Positions 46,523-54,777 of a stretch of DNA of 64,000 bases are shown in pieces. The notes beneath the pieces were generated by a model, which worked only from the letters and a program-made list of their open reading frames with translations, searched no databases and was not told the DNA's origin. The translations under genes were made by a program, and so were the position numbers. Source of the stretch: Corynebacterium jeikeium (lineage in GTDB: Bacteria > Actinomycetota > Actinomycetes > Mycobacteriales > Mycobacteriaceae); NCBI RefSeq assembly GCF_000738175.1, contig NZ_JFCH01000054.1, forward strand, positions 91,756 through 155,755. The letters are read 5' to 3'. Position 1 is the first letter of the stretch, and each line of letters begins with the position of its first letter.

Positions 46523-47539
46523 ATGTCTATTAAGTCAACTCGAAATGTCATGCTCGGCACTGTGATGACTTTCGCCCTGGGCACTGCTGCACTTTCCGTA
46601 CCCGTTGCATCGGCACAGGATGGCGCATCTCAGGCTAAACCTGAATGCAAAACTGTTATCACTGGCGGTACCTTCAACTGGGGATTGAAGGAGAGCTTCC
46701 GCAGCTACATCCTGGGGAGAATCGCTCAGGGAAGCTGGGAAACGAAGGGTGAGGTTAAGGAATCTGATCCTGCCAACAAGAAATCCAAGGACTTCCAATT
46801 CCAATTCCAGGTAGACCCAAGTGTATCTAGCATTGAGGTCGATTCCGAGGGCAACGTAACCAAGGCAGAGATCGGCACCAAGCCGTCCGATGTCGTTTTT
46901 GAAGGCCATCATGGTGCTTTGTACTCGAACTTCAAGTCCCCTTACATCACGGCCGAGGGGGCTAGTATTCAGGGCGGCGCTAGCTATGAGGGATACTACG
47001 TGCCTGGCAAGCACATGACTGAGTATACGCCTGAGGACCGTATCGAAGAGAACAAGGTTTCCGGCAGGGACGTGTTCTCGAAGGGGCACGGAAACTGGAA
47101 GGTTGACGGGGACACTGTCACGCTTGATGCAAGCAGCATGACCTACGTTCCTAAGCCAGGAACGGATGGGGACAAGAACATTGTGGAGGGTGTAGACGTC
47201 CTATTCATGGGCATTTACTCGGCGGACTACAAGCCAGAGCTGGATGACATCAATGTTTCTCTGACCACCGAGAAGAAATGTGCAACGCCAGGGGAGCCGA
47301 ATCCGGATGATGAAGGTGGTCCTGGCCCGGACAACCCGAGCAACCCAGACAACCCGGATGACCAGGGGCAAGGCCAAGGTTCGCTGGGCAAGTTCGGAAA
47401 GGTGTGGAACTACATTCTTGGCACGGTCGGAATCCTAGGCATGCTGGCGATCATTGGCCACGCGATCAACGTGTCTGGCGCTCTCGATGGCATTCACAAG
47501 AAGATTGATGAATTCCTACGCCACCACAACTTGCGCTAA
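46523..47539 (+). CDS. htaB: HtaB, single HtaA-domain surface protein
   Basis: Heme carrier or receptor of 338 residues: signal peptide (about 1-31, ending VASAQD), one HtaA domain (about 48-250), an Asn/Pro/Asp-rich spacer with PDNP repeats (about 260-290) and a C-terminal transmembrane helix (about 300-320). Presumed heme contacts Tyr62 (FRSYILG) and His129 (FEGHHG) are present. Ribosome site AGGAG. Naming follows the C. diphtheriae order in which htaB lies after hmuTUV. Confidence 0.88.
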   Translation: MSIKSTRNVMLGTVMTFALGTAALSVPVASAQDGASQAKPECKTVITGGTFNWGLKESFRSYILGRIAQGSWETKGEVKESDPANKKSKDFQFQFQVDPSVSSIEVDSEGNVTKAEIGTKPSDVVFEGHHGALYSNFKSPYITAEGASIQGGASYEGYYVPGKHMTEYTPEDRIEENKVSGRDVFSKGHGNWKVDGDTVTLDASSMTYVPKPGTDGDKNIVEGVDVLFMGIYSADYKPELDDINVSLTTEKKCATPGEPNPDDEGGPGPDNPSNPDNPDDQGQGQGSLGKFGKVWNYILGTVGILGMLAIIGHAINVSGALDGIHKKIDEFLRHHNLR

Positions 47540-47619
47540 TAACGAGTTCCCTTTTCTCGTTCAGCGACAAATTCCAGATTCCACGCGGATCTTGAAACTC
47601 TTTCGAAAGGAATAACGTG

Positions 47620-48294
47620 ATGGCTTCGACCTCCACACTTTCAAACACAAGCTTTAACACAGCCGAGCCGATCTCTCAGGCACTGCGCAATGCCACTGCG
47701 GAGGCGCACGGGCGCGCAGAAGGATCCGAGTTCATGAGCACCCTTTTCAAAGGCGAGCTTGACGCTCAAGCGGTGTATGCGCTTTCGGGACAACTCTGGT
47801 TTGTCTACAGCGCTCTAGAGAACGCTGTAGAAAGAGTCTCCGGCACTCCCATCGGGTCGGTTATTGCCGATCCGCGCCTGCAACGTTGCGCTGCGTTGGA
47901 ACACGATCTGACGTATTGCCTCGGCTCCGATTGGCGCGAACAACTTGAACTACTGCCCGCCACCCGGCGGTATGTAGATCGCCTCGACTCTTTCGGAGAA
48001 CAAGACGTTGTACGAGTGATCGCTCATCACTATGTCCGCTACCTCGGGGATATTTCCGGCGGTCAGGTCATCGCTGTACGTGTAGCAGACCTCTACAATG
48101 TCGCTCCTGAGGCATTGAAGTTCTATGACTTCTCCGCTATTGGCAAGATCCCTCCGTACCGAACCAGCTACCGTCAGCGCCTCGATAGCCTGCCACTCAC
48201 AGCACAGCAGCGTTCCGCATTGATTGAGGAAGCCATCGATGCTTTTGGTATGAATTTTTCCCTGTTCACAGATCTTTACGGAGTCTGCGCGTGA
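47620..48294 (+). CDS. hmuO: Heme oxygenase HmuO
   Basis: Cytosolic enzyme opening heme to biliverdin, CO and Fe2+. Resembles C. diphtheriae HmuO, with proximal ligand His30 in ATAEAHGRAEGSEFM and the distal-helix motif HHYVRYLGDISGGQVIA. 224 residues from ATG 47620; GTG 47617 is equally close to AAAGGA. It sits between htaB and htaC and its stop overlaps the htaC start (GTGA), so uptake and degradation are coupled. The 80-bp gap before it holds a small AACGAG/CTCGTT hairpin and could carry an extra promoter. Confidence 0.95.
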   Translation: MASTSTLSNTSFNTAEPISQALRNATAEAHGRAEGSEFMSTLFKGELDAQAVYALSGQLWFVYSALENAVERVSGTPIGSVIADPRLQRCAALEHDLTYCLGSDWREQLELLPATRRYVDRLDSFGEQDVVRVIAHHYVRYLGDISGGQVIAVRVADLYNVAPEALKFYDFSAIGKIPPYRTSYRQRLDSLPLTAQQRSALIEEAIDAFGMNFSLFTDLYGVCA

Positions 48295-49163
48295 ATACAC
48301 CATTCTTGTCCAAGTCCAATTCCCGCCACTTCGTTGCCAGCGCCCTGGTCAGTTCCGTCGCGTTAAGCGGCATGGCGGTTCCTGTAGCACAGGCAGAGGA
48401 AGTGTCCGCCCCAGTGTTAGGAGCCGGTGCTTTTGCCTGGCCGATCAAAACCTCTTTCCTTAAGCATGTGCAGGGGCCGATCGCCAGGGGAACCGTCATC
48501 GGCGATGGAGGCGCGGAGTTTAAGGGAAACCAGTTTGTGTTCCCAGTAAATACCCAAGAAACAAAGCTGGACCCGCAGGGGAATGGCACGATTGCCCTGG
48601 ACGGCAGCGCACATGTGACCGCATACAAAGGTCTTGGTAAGAACGGCGGGCCAGCTTTGGATGTCTCTTACTTCGACTTGAAGTTGAATGTCACAGGTCA
48701 GGCGGTATCGCTTATTGGGGACTACTCCCTTTCCGGTAACACGGCGAACGATCCTACACAGCTAGACAAGCGCGGCGACGATGAAGTAATCGTGACCTTC
48801 ACCCTGGAAGCCCCGATTGATCCGGGTAAGGATCTCGTTGCCCAGAACCGTCCCACAACGGCCGGTATCGGATTGCAGAGATCTCTACTCCGCTACAACG
48901 AGGGCGAGCAGCTGGAGGGCGCGGACGTTGACCTGCTGCTGGACTATGACGATGGCAAGCAGATAGAAGATGTAACCCCGCAGGAACTGCAGGGAAGTGC
49001 AAGCGGATTCTCCGGTTCTTCTAGTGGCAGTTCCAAAAGCTCGCCCCTTGGCATCGCGGCCGGTGTGATCGCCGCCATTGCGGCAGTGATTGGGGTAGGG
49101 GCACTGGCCTCCGGGCACGTGGATTGGCGCGGAGTTTTAAAGAACTTCGGCATCAACGTCTAG
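48291..49163 (+). CDS. htaC: HtaC-like HtaA-domain protein with exchanged heme residues
   Basis: 290 residues: signal peptide (about 1-36), one HtaA domain (about 45-225), a Ser/Gly spacer and a C-terminal transmembrane helix (about 255-275). Aligned with HtaA and HtaB, the usual Tyr of the S-x-x-x-Y-I motif is His59 (SFLKHVQG) and the usual His of the G-H motif is Tyr112 (VTAYKG), so the pair is swapped. GTG 48291 is inside the hmuO stop. Last gene of the operon; the symbol is by position. Confidence 0.82.
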   Translation: MNTPFLSKSNSRHFVASALVSSVALSGMAVPVAQAEEVSAPVLGAGAFAWPIKTSFLKHVQGPIARGTVIGDGGAEFKGNQFVFPVNTQETKLDPQGNGTIALDGSAHVTAYKGLGKNGGPALDVSYFDLKLNVTGQAVSLIGDYSLSGNTANDPTQLDKRGDDEVIVTFTLEAPIDPGKDLVAQNRPTTAGIGLQRSLLRYNEGEQLEGADVDLLLDYDDGKQIEDVTPQELQGSASGFSGSSSGSSKSSPLGIAAGVIAAIAAVIGVGALASGHVDWRGVLKNFGINV

Positions 49164-49167
49164 AGGT

Positions 49168-49270
49168 AAAGCACCACACCACCCCATCTGCGAAGAATTG
49201 TTGGTCGTTCCAGCTGCTGCCGACAGGATTGGCAGTGGAAGTAACAAATTCACAGCAGGTGGGGTGCTTT
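49168..49270. repeat. 103-bp imperfect palindrome between htaC and rlmB
   Basis: The outer arms AAAGCACC (49168-49175) and GGTGCTTT (49263-49270) pair, and inside them CCCCA/TGGGG, CTGC/GCAG, GAATT/AATTC, TTCCA/TGGAA and CTGCC/GGCAG pair in order around the apex GACAGGATT. No gene. It could be a bidirectional terminator, a structured RNA or a decayed mobile element. The rlmB promoter must lie in or after it. Confidence 0.75.
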
Positions 49271-49366
49271 GCTGTCCACGTTCTCGTGAGCCTGGTTCCA
49301 GTTTTGCGTGCCGGGAAGTAACATACACAAACGCACGTAGTCGACCAGGTAAGAGGGGCAATCACA

Positions 49367-50323
49367 GTGGCGGGCAACACCCAGCGCAGCGGAGGCGTGC
49401 GCAAGAAGAACAAGAAGGGCGCAACCAAGGGCTCCGGTGGCCAGGGGCGCCGCAGCCTGCGGGGCAAGGGAGCCACGCCGAAGGCGGAGGATCGCGTCTA
49501 CCACGCCGCTTACAAGCGCAAGCAGGCCGCCAAGCGCCGGGCATCTGGTGCGCACGACCGCTTCGCAAAGGACGAGAACCAGGTGGAGCTGGTGGTCGGC
49601 CGCAACCCGGTGATCGAATGCCTGCACGCCAAGGTCCCCGCCACCGCGCTGTACGTCGCGGAGGGCACCAAGAACGACGAGCGCCTGGCAGAGGCCGTCC
49701 ATACCTGCGCCGACCGAGGCATCTCCGTGCTGGAGGTTTCCCGCGCAGAGCTGGACCGCATGACCGGCAACGGCATGCACCAGGGCATTGGCCTGCAGAT
49801 CCCGCCCTACCAGTACACGCAGGTAGAGGACCTGATTCAGCAGGCCGCCTCCGCTCCTCAGCCCGGATTGGTCGTCGCGCTGGATAACATCACCGACCCG
49901 CGTAACCTCGGTGCGGTCATCCGCTCCGTAGCGGCCTTCGGCGGCCACGGCGTGATCATCCCGGAGCGCCGTAGCGCCTCCGTGACCGCTGTTGCTTGGC
50001 GTACCTCTGCGGGCACGGCCGCGCGCCTGCCGGTGGCGAAGGCCACCAACATGGTGCGCTCCCTGAAGCAGTTCCAGCAGGCCGGCTACCAGGTTGTAGG
50101 CCTGGACGCCGGCGGCGACCACACCCTCGATACCTACGACGGCACTACCCCGACCGTCATCGTCGTCGGCTCGGAGGGCAAGGGGCTGTCCCGCCTGGTT
50201 TCGGAGACCTGCGACACGATCATGTCGATCCCCATGGCCAAGTGGGTGGAATCCCTCAATGCGTCGGTCGCTGCGGGCGTGGTGCTCAGCGAGTTCGCCC
50301 GTCAGCGTCGCGCTGCTAAGTGA
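49367..50323 (+). CDS. rlmB: 23S rRNA (guanosine-2'-O-)-methyltransferase RlmB
   Basis: SpoU/TrmH-class methyltransferase. The 318 residues start with a basic Arg/Lys/Gly-rich extension (about 1-65), then the L30e-like RNA domain ([16 protein letters not shown]) and the knotted SAM domain with [33 protein letters not shown] and [23 protein letters not shown] 49367 follows AAGAGGGG. In related genomes it directly follows cysS; here the heme operon lies between them. Confidence 0.94.
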   Translation: MAGNTQRSGGVRKKNKKGATKGSGGQGRRSLRGKGATPKAEDRVYHAAYKRKQAAKRRASGAHDRFAKDENQVELVVGRNPVIECLHAKVPATALYVAEGTKNDERLAEAVHTCADRGISVLEVSRAELDRMTGNGMHQGIGLQIPPYQYTQVEDLIQQAASAPQPGLVVALDNITDPRNLGAVIRSVAAFGGHGVIIPERRSASVTAVAWRTSAGTAARLPVAKATNMVRSLKQFQQAGYQVVGLDAGGDHTLDTYDGTTPTVIVVGSEGKGLSRLVSETCDTIMSIPMAKWVESLNASVAAGVVLSEFARQRRAAK

Positions 50324-50374
50324 CGCCCGTTCGTCCCAGCCGTAGCCGGCTCCAGCGCGAGCCGATAATTGGCG

Positions 50375-52024
50375 CTAGCCGAACATTTCCTCCTGCTTAT
50401 CCCACTGGACCTGTGCCCACGCCTCCCGCAACTCGGGCTGTGGGTCGTAGATGGTTTCCTCGCCGGTGGGGAAGTGGGCGTCAAAAACCTGCGTGGCGAA
50501 GCCCAACGAATAGGGATCGAAACCTGGGTCGTGAGAGTGCACGAACTGCCTCCACCGCGACTGCATGGCGACGGAGGTGGCGCGCATCTCGCCGCGACCG
50601 CCAAGTAGTACTGCAATGCGCCCCTTGTCCTGATCGTAGCGCTGGAAGAGGATCGGCAGATCTAGGGCGTGTACCGCGCCCATGCCCGTAGCGCGCAGGA
50701 ACGGGGTGGTCGTGTCCAGGCGGTAAACCCACGCCCGGTCGCTCGGGTGATTCTGCGCCAAGTACCAGGAGGGGCCGGTGAACAGCGCGTCGCCGAAGAA
50801 ACGCCCCTTGAGCTTGCGGGACTTCGGGCCACCGTAGTGCTGCTCCAGGATGTTGGCGGCCTGAGCATCGGCGCCGGAAATCGCGTGGGCGAACGTGCGC
50901 GTGCGCGTGTACTGCATGGAGCTACGCTTCGGCTCCAGGTGCATCATGTCGTACTCGTTGCGGTTCGTGCCGATCAGCAGGGGCACGTCCATCATCGCGC
51001 CGGGGGATAGCGGGTGCTCCGGCATCAGATCCCCGTCGATGACCGGAGCGAAAGGGCCGGCCTTGGAGATCGGGTTGTCTGCGTGGAAGCGCACCATCTC
51101 GTCCGAGAGGCGGCCCAGGATTGTGTGCTCGGCGGTTAGAAGGTCTGCGGTGGCGGCCTGCAGCTCCTCATCGCTGAGCTCCGGTGGTGCCTGGCGAACC
51201 GGGGCGCGCTGGTCCAGAGGCAGGGATTCCTCCGCCCGCATGCGGTGCAGCCAGCGGGCGGCGAAGTCCGTCCAATACTTCGCGTTGGCGCGGGTGTGGG
51301 CGATCATCGGGGCGGGGGACTGCGCAATGGCGGCGCTGAACAACCCCTTCGCTGAGGGGGTGGCCAGCAGGGAGGTGACCATGGAGCCGCCGCTGGATTC
51401 GCCCATGATGGTCACGCGGTCAGGATCGCCGCCGAAAACGCGGGCATTATCGTGGATCCAGCGCAGAGCCGTCAGCAGGTCGGAGTGGCCCGCGTTGGTA
51501 TCCATGTCGTCGGGAGTGTGCGTGCCTTCGCCCAGGGCTAACTGGCCGAAGATACCCACGCGGTAGTTCACAGCCACATACACGCAGTCGATGGCCTGGG
51601 TGAAGTACTCGCCGGACAGCAGGGGCTTGTTCGCCGAGCCGTGGATGTTCGATCCGCCGTGGAAATAGACCACCACCGGGCGGCAAGCCTCCGGGTCGAT
51701 GGCGGGCGTGGGGGAGTGCGCGGGACGGGGAACCACCACATTGAGCCAGAGGCAGTCCTCCGTGCCCTCCCAGTTGCCTGCGGATTTGCGCGCCGGGCGG
51801 TACTGGGAACATGCGTCGCCGGAGGTCGCGGCGTTAAAAACGCCCTCCCACGGTGCGATGGGCTCGGCCCGGCGGAAGCGACGGTCGCCGATGGGTTTCT
51901 CAGCGTAGGGGATTCCGCGGAAGGCAGTTACGCCGTTCTCCGCGTGCCCCTTAACCAGGCCGGTGGTGGTACGGACGATCCAGGGGTTGGAAGGTTGTGG
52001 GTTCGCAGACGTCTCGGTAATCAC
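50375..52024 (-). CDS. Type B carboxylesterase
   Basis: Alpha/beta-hydrolase of 549 residues hydrolysing carboxylic esters. Shows the N-terminal GLVKGHAENGVTAFRGIPYAEKP, EDCLWLNVVVPRP, the oxyanion-hole VVYFHGGSN and the nucleophile elbow IMGESSGGS. No signal peptide, so intracellular. GTG start at 52024. It stands alone between convergent rlmB and the zinc transporter, which reads in the same direction. Confidence 0.92.
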   Translation of the reverse strand: MITETSANPQPSNPWIVRTTTGLVKGHAENGVTAFRGIPYAEKPIGDRRFRRAEPIAPWEGVFNAATSGDACSQYRPARKSAGNWEGTEDCLWLNVVVPRPAHSPTPAIDPEACRPVVVYFHGGSNIHGSANKPLLSGEYFTQAIDCVYVAVNYRVGIFGQLALGEGTHTPDDMDTNAGHSDLLTALRWIHDNARVFGGDPDRVTIMGESSGGSMVTSLLATPSAKGLFSAAIAQSPAPMIAHTRANAKYWTDFAARWLHRMRAEESLPLDQRAPVRQAPPELSDEELQAATADLLTAEHTILGRLSDEMVRFHADNPISKAGPFAPVIDGDLMPEHPLSPGAMMDVPLLIGTNRNEYDMMHLEPKRSSMQYTRTRTFAHAISGADAQAANILEQHYGGPKSRKLKGRFFGDALFTGPSWYLAQNHPSDRAWVYRLDTTTPFLRATGMGAVHALDLPILFQRYDQDKGRIAVLLGGRGEMRATSVAMQSRWRQFVHSHDPGFDPYSLGFATQVFDAHFPTGEETIYDPQPELREAWAQVQWDKQEEMFG

Positions 52025-52111
52025 AAGTGCTACCTTAACGAGCCGCGCTGCCTCTGTCCCTCTTCCGGGGGAGGTGCTTATGTTTTTATGTGCTTTATGC
52101 GCCCGGCTTGT

Positions 52112-53050
52112 TTAGGCGTGGTGAGCGTGGCCTGCGGCCTCGTTGCTGGTCTGCTTCGAGATCGACTCGCCCGCAGCCGAATACTCCCGCGCCCGCACCG
52201 CATCCGCCTGCACGTGTCGGGAACGCATCCAGGCGATTCCGCGACAGACTAGGTAGATCACAAAGCTCAAGGTGGTCACGAACACCGAAACTGGCAGCCC
52301 CGGCGCCAGCGATGCCACCAGTCCGCCGACCGCCGACACCACGGAGAAAACGCCCGACAGCACCACTGCCAATACTGGGTTGCTGGTCACCTTCACCGCC
52401 GCCGCGCCCGGAGTAATCAGCAGCGCAATCAACAGCAAGGCGCCGACGATCTGCACGCCCTGGCTGGCCACCACACCGATCAGCGCGGCGAACACCAGAG
52501 CTAACACGCGCACCTTCACGCCCGAGGCTGCGGCCAGCACCGGATCCACCGTGGCGAACAGCAGCGGCCGCCACAGCAGCGCCATGGTCACCACCACCAG
52601 CACGGCCAGTACCGCTAGGATGCCCAGCGAGGCGGAGCTCACGCCGACAATCTGGCCCGTCAGCAGGCTAAAAGCCGCGGAGGATCTGCCCGGGTAGAGG
52701 TAGATAAACAGCACGGATAGGCCCATGCCGAAGCTCAAGATCACCGCCACGATGGCGTCCTGCTCCCTTTGCCCCAACGCCGTCAGCGCCACGGCGGCCA
52801 GCACCGCGCCGATCAGCGCACCCCAGCTCACGCTAAAGCCGAACAGCAGCGCGGCGGCGGCACCCATCAGCGCCAGCTCGCCGGTGGAGTGCGCGGCGAA
52901 GCTCATCTTCCGCATCACGATCAACGGGGCGATCGCGCCGGAGACAATGCCCAGTAGCAGCGCCGCCAGCAGCGCATTCTGCACGAAGTCCACCGAAAGC
53001 AGCGCGAGGGTGTCCTCCCACCAATCGCCGGTGTGGAATTGGCTACTCAT
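52112..53050 (-). CDS. znuB: Zinc ABC transporter permease
   Basis: ABC-3 family permease with about eight to nine helices in 312 residues; family segments include PLIVMRKMSFAAHSTGELALMGAA and GVQIVGALLLIALLITPGAAA. The C-terminus ends in a His cluster (AAGHAHHA) that could bind metal inside the cell. Overlaps the ATPase gene by four bases. In C. glutamicum the matching cg2911-cg2913 genes belong to the Zur regulon, supporting zinc. Confidence 0.9.
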   Translation of the reverse strand: MSSQFHTGDWWEDTLALLSVDFVQNALLAALLLGIVSGAIAPLIVMRKMSFAAHSTGELALMGAAAALLFGFSVSWGALIGAVLAAVALTALGQREQDAIVAVILSFGMGLSVLFIYLYPGRSSAAFSLLTGQIVGVSSASLGILAVLAVLVVVTMALLWRPLLFATVDPVLAAASGVKVRVLALVFAALIGVVASQGVQIVGALLLIALLITPGAAAVKVTSNPVLAVVLSGVFSVVSAVGGLVASLAPGLPVSVFVTTLSFVIYLVCRGIAWMRSRHVQADAVRAREYSAAGESISKQTSNEAAGHAHHA

Positions 53051-53748
53051 ACGACCACCAGCTTTCCGTCTACGTTCACTACCTTCACGTCCGTCTGGTA
53101 CAGGCGGGAGAGCGTCTCGCTGTTCATGACCTCATCCACCGTGCCGATCGTGTGGCCGTGTGGTGCGAGGTACAGCACCCGGTCGGTCACGTTAAGGATT
53201 GGGTTGATGCCGTGGGTGACGAACACGATTGCCGTGTTGTGCTCCCGCCGCCTGCGATCCAGCAGCTCCACGGTCTTCTTCTGCGCGCGCAGGTCCAGGG
53301 AAAGCAGCGGCTCGTCGCACAGCAGTAGCTCTGGGTCCTGCGCCATCGCCTGCGCCTGCCGGATCAGTTGCTGCTGCCCGCCCGACAGCTCGCCGACCCG
53401 TCGATTGGCCAGGCCGGTCGCGCCTACTTCTTCCAGCGCTGCGTCGATCTGGGCTTTCTTCGGTCGCCTATTCTTTATGACGCCCGCTGCGAGCGCGAGG
53501 CCGACCAGATCTCTCGCGCGTAGCGGAATGGTCGGGTCGAACATCCTTTGTTGGGGGATGTAGCCCAGCTTTTCCGTCACTTTGAGGCTGCCGCGGCTGA
53601 GTTTGCGGGTGCCGAGGACGACGTTCAGGAGGGTGGATTTTCCCACTCCGTTGGGGCCCAAGATAGCCAAAAACTCCCCTGGCGCGACCTCGAGGTTGAG
53701 GTCGCGCCAGAGGGGTTCGACTGCCGCATCGCGGAGAGCGAGGACCAT
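53047..53748 (-). CDS. znuC: Zinc ABC transporter ATPase
   Basis: 233 residues with Walker A GPNGVGKST, signature LSGGQQQLI, Walker B LLLCDEPLLSLD and switch His in VTHGIN. It drives the permease it overlaps (ATGA) and starts on the last base of the binding-protein stop (TAATG), so the three genes are one coupled operon. Confidence 0.93.
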   Translation of the reverse strand: MVLALRDAAVEPLWRDLNLEVAPGEFLAILGPNGVGKSTLLNVVLGTRKLSRGSLKVTEKLGYIPQQRMFDPTIPLRARDLVGLALAAGVIKNRRPKKAQIDAALEEVGATGLANRRVGELSGGQQQLIRQAQAMAQDPELLLCDEPLLSLDLRAQKKTVELLDRRRREHNTAIVFVTHGINPILNVTDRVLYLAPHGHTIGTVDEVMNSETLSRLYQTDVKVVNVDGKLVVV

Positions 53749-54647
53749 TACTTGGTTGCATCCTCCAATTGCTTGACCAGGGCGTCGGCGTACTCGAAGT
53801 AGTCCTGGCCCTCATCGGGGGTTTCGTTGACGTTTACTACCTTAATGCCAGCTTCCTTGGCGGCGTCGGTCAGCTGTTCGGCTGCCGGGGTTTCCGACTG
53901 CTCGTTGGTGATGAGGATGTCGGCCTTCTTGTCCGTGATCAGCTGGCGGGTGGCAGCCAGGTCGGCGGCGGAGGGCTCGGACTCGTTATTCACCGAGTGG
54001 GCAAAGCCCTCCGGGGTGACGTCCTTCAGCTCGGAATCTTCCACCAGCTCGGCGGCGACGGACTCGGTGAGGATGACGTTCTTGCCGCTCAGCTTCTCGA
54101 TGCGCTGCTTCAGCTCGTCGGTCTTCTTAGTGATGTCCTCGTTGGATTCTGGGATGTCGGAGTTGAGCTTGTGCAGCTCGGCGGAGAGCTTCTGCTCGAA
54201 CTCGGAGACGACGTCCAGGTCGAACCAGACGTGGGGGTTGGCTCCGCCGTGGTCGTGCCCCTCGTGGCCGTGGTGGTGTGCCTCGGCCAGCGGCTGCGCC
54301 GTCACCAACGGGGTGCCCTCTTCCACGTTGTCGGTCAGCCAGTTGTCATAGCCCGCACCATTGGCAACCACGATGTCCGCGTCTTTGACCGCCGCGATGT
54401 CGCGGGCTGTGGCCTCGTACTCGTGCGGGTCGTCGTCCTTGCTGCTGAGGATGGTGGTCACCTCAACATCATCGCGCCCCTCGGTGATGTCCTCGGCAAT
54501 GCTGCCCCAGATGGATGTAGAGGCGACCAGCTTGATCTTGTCGCCATCCGCGGGGGAATCCCCGGACCCGCCCGCGCAGGAGGTCACGCCCAGCGCCAGC
54601 GTCGCGATACTCAAAACTGCTCCGAAATTGGCAACCATTTTCTTCAT
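53748..54647 (-). CDS. znuA: Zinc-binding lipoprotein of the ABC transporter
   Basis: Cluster A-I metal-binding protein, 299 residues. Lipobox VTSC (Cys24). Metal-site candidates are His75 (DPHEYE), His139 (NPHVWFD) and His in EGFAHSV. A His-rich loop (HHHGHEGHDHGG, about 124-135) is typical of zinc rather than manganese carriers. The ATG at 54647 lies 7 bp after a TAGCCT box, so the transcript may be nearly leaderless. First gene of the operon, divergent from the LacI regulator. Confidence 0.93.
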   Translation of the reverse strand: MKKMVANFGAVLSIATLALGVTSCAGGSGDSPADGDKIKLVASTSIWGSIAEDITEGRDDVEVTTILSSKDDDPHEYEATARDIAAVKDADIVVANGAGYDNWLTDNVEEGTPLVTAQPLAEAHHHGHEGHDHGGANPHVWFDLDVVSEFEQKLSAELHKLNSDIPESNEDITKKTDELKQRIEKLSGKNVILTESVAAELVEDSELKDVTPEGFAHSVNNESEPSAADLAATRQLITDKKADILITNEQSETPAAEQLTDAAKEAGIKVVNVNETPDEGQDYFEYADALVKQLEDATK

Positions 54648-54654
54648 TCTTCCG

Positions 54655-54695
54655 AGGCTAATGGGCACGAAAAAGCTCGTCAACATTAATCTTGA
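54655..54695 (-). promoter_or_regulatory. znuA promoter with palindromic operator candidate
   Basis: On the minus strand TTGACG (54683-54678) and TAGCCT (54660-54655) are 17 bp apart. The 16-bp near-perfect palindrome TCAAGATTAATGTTGA (54695-54680) overlaps the -35 and is a candidate Zur site; a match to the true Zur consensus was not verified. Confidence 0.5.
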
Positions 54696-54777
54696 GCCAG
54701 ATACGGGGATCTGGGCAGTGCCGGGGGAGGGGGCGTCAACCCCCAAGAAAGAAGGGCTGAGGGCTACCCTTAGAAGA

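Noticed and set aside
47540..47560. AACGAG/CTCGTT hairpin as terminator between htaB and hmuO
   Set aside because: Six-base stem with no T run, so it is unlikely to end transcription; left as a possible regulatory element only.
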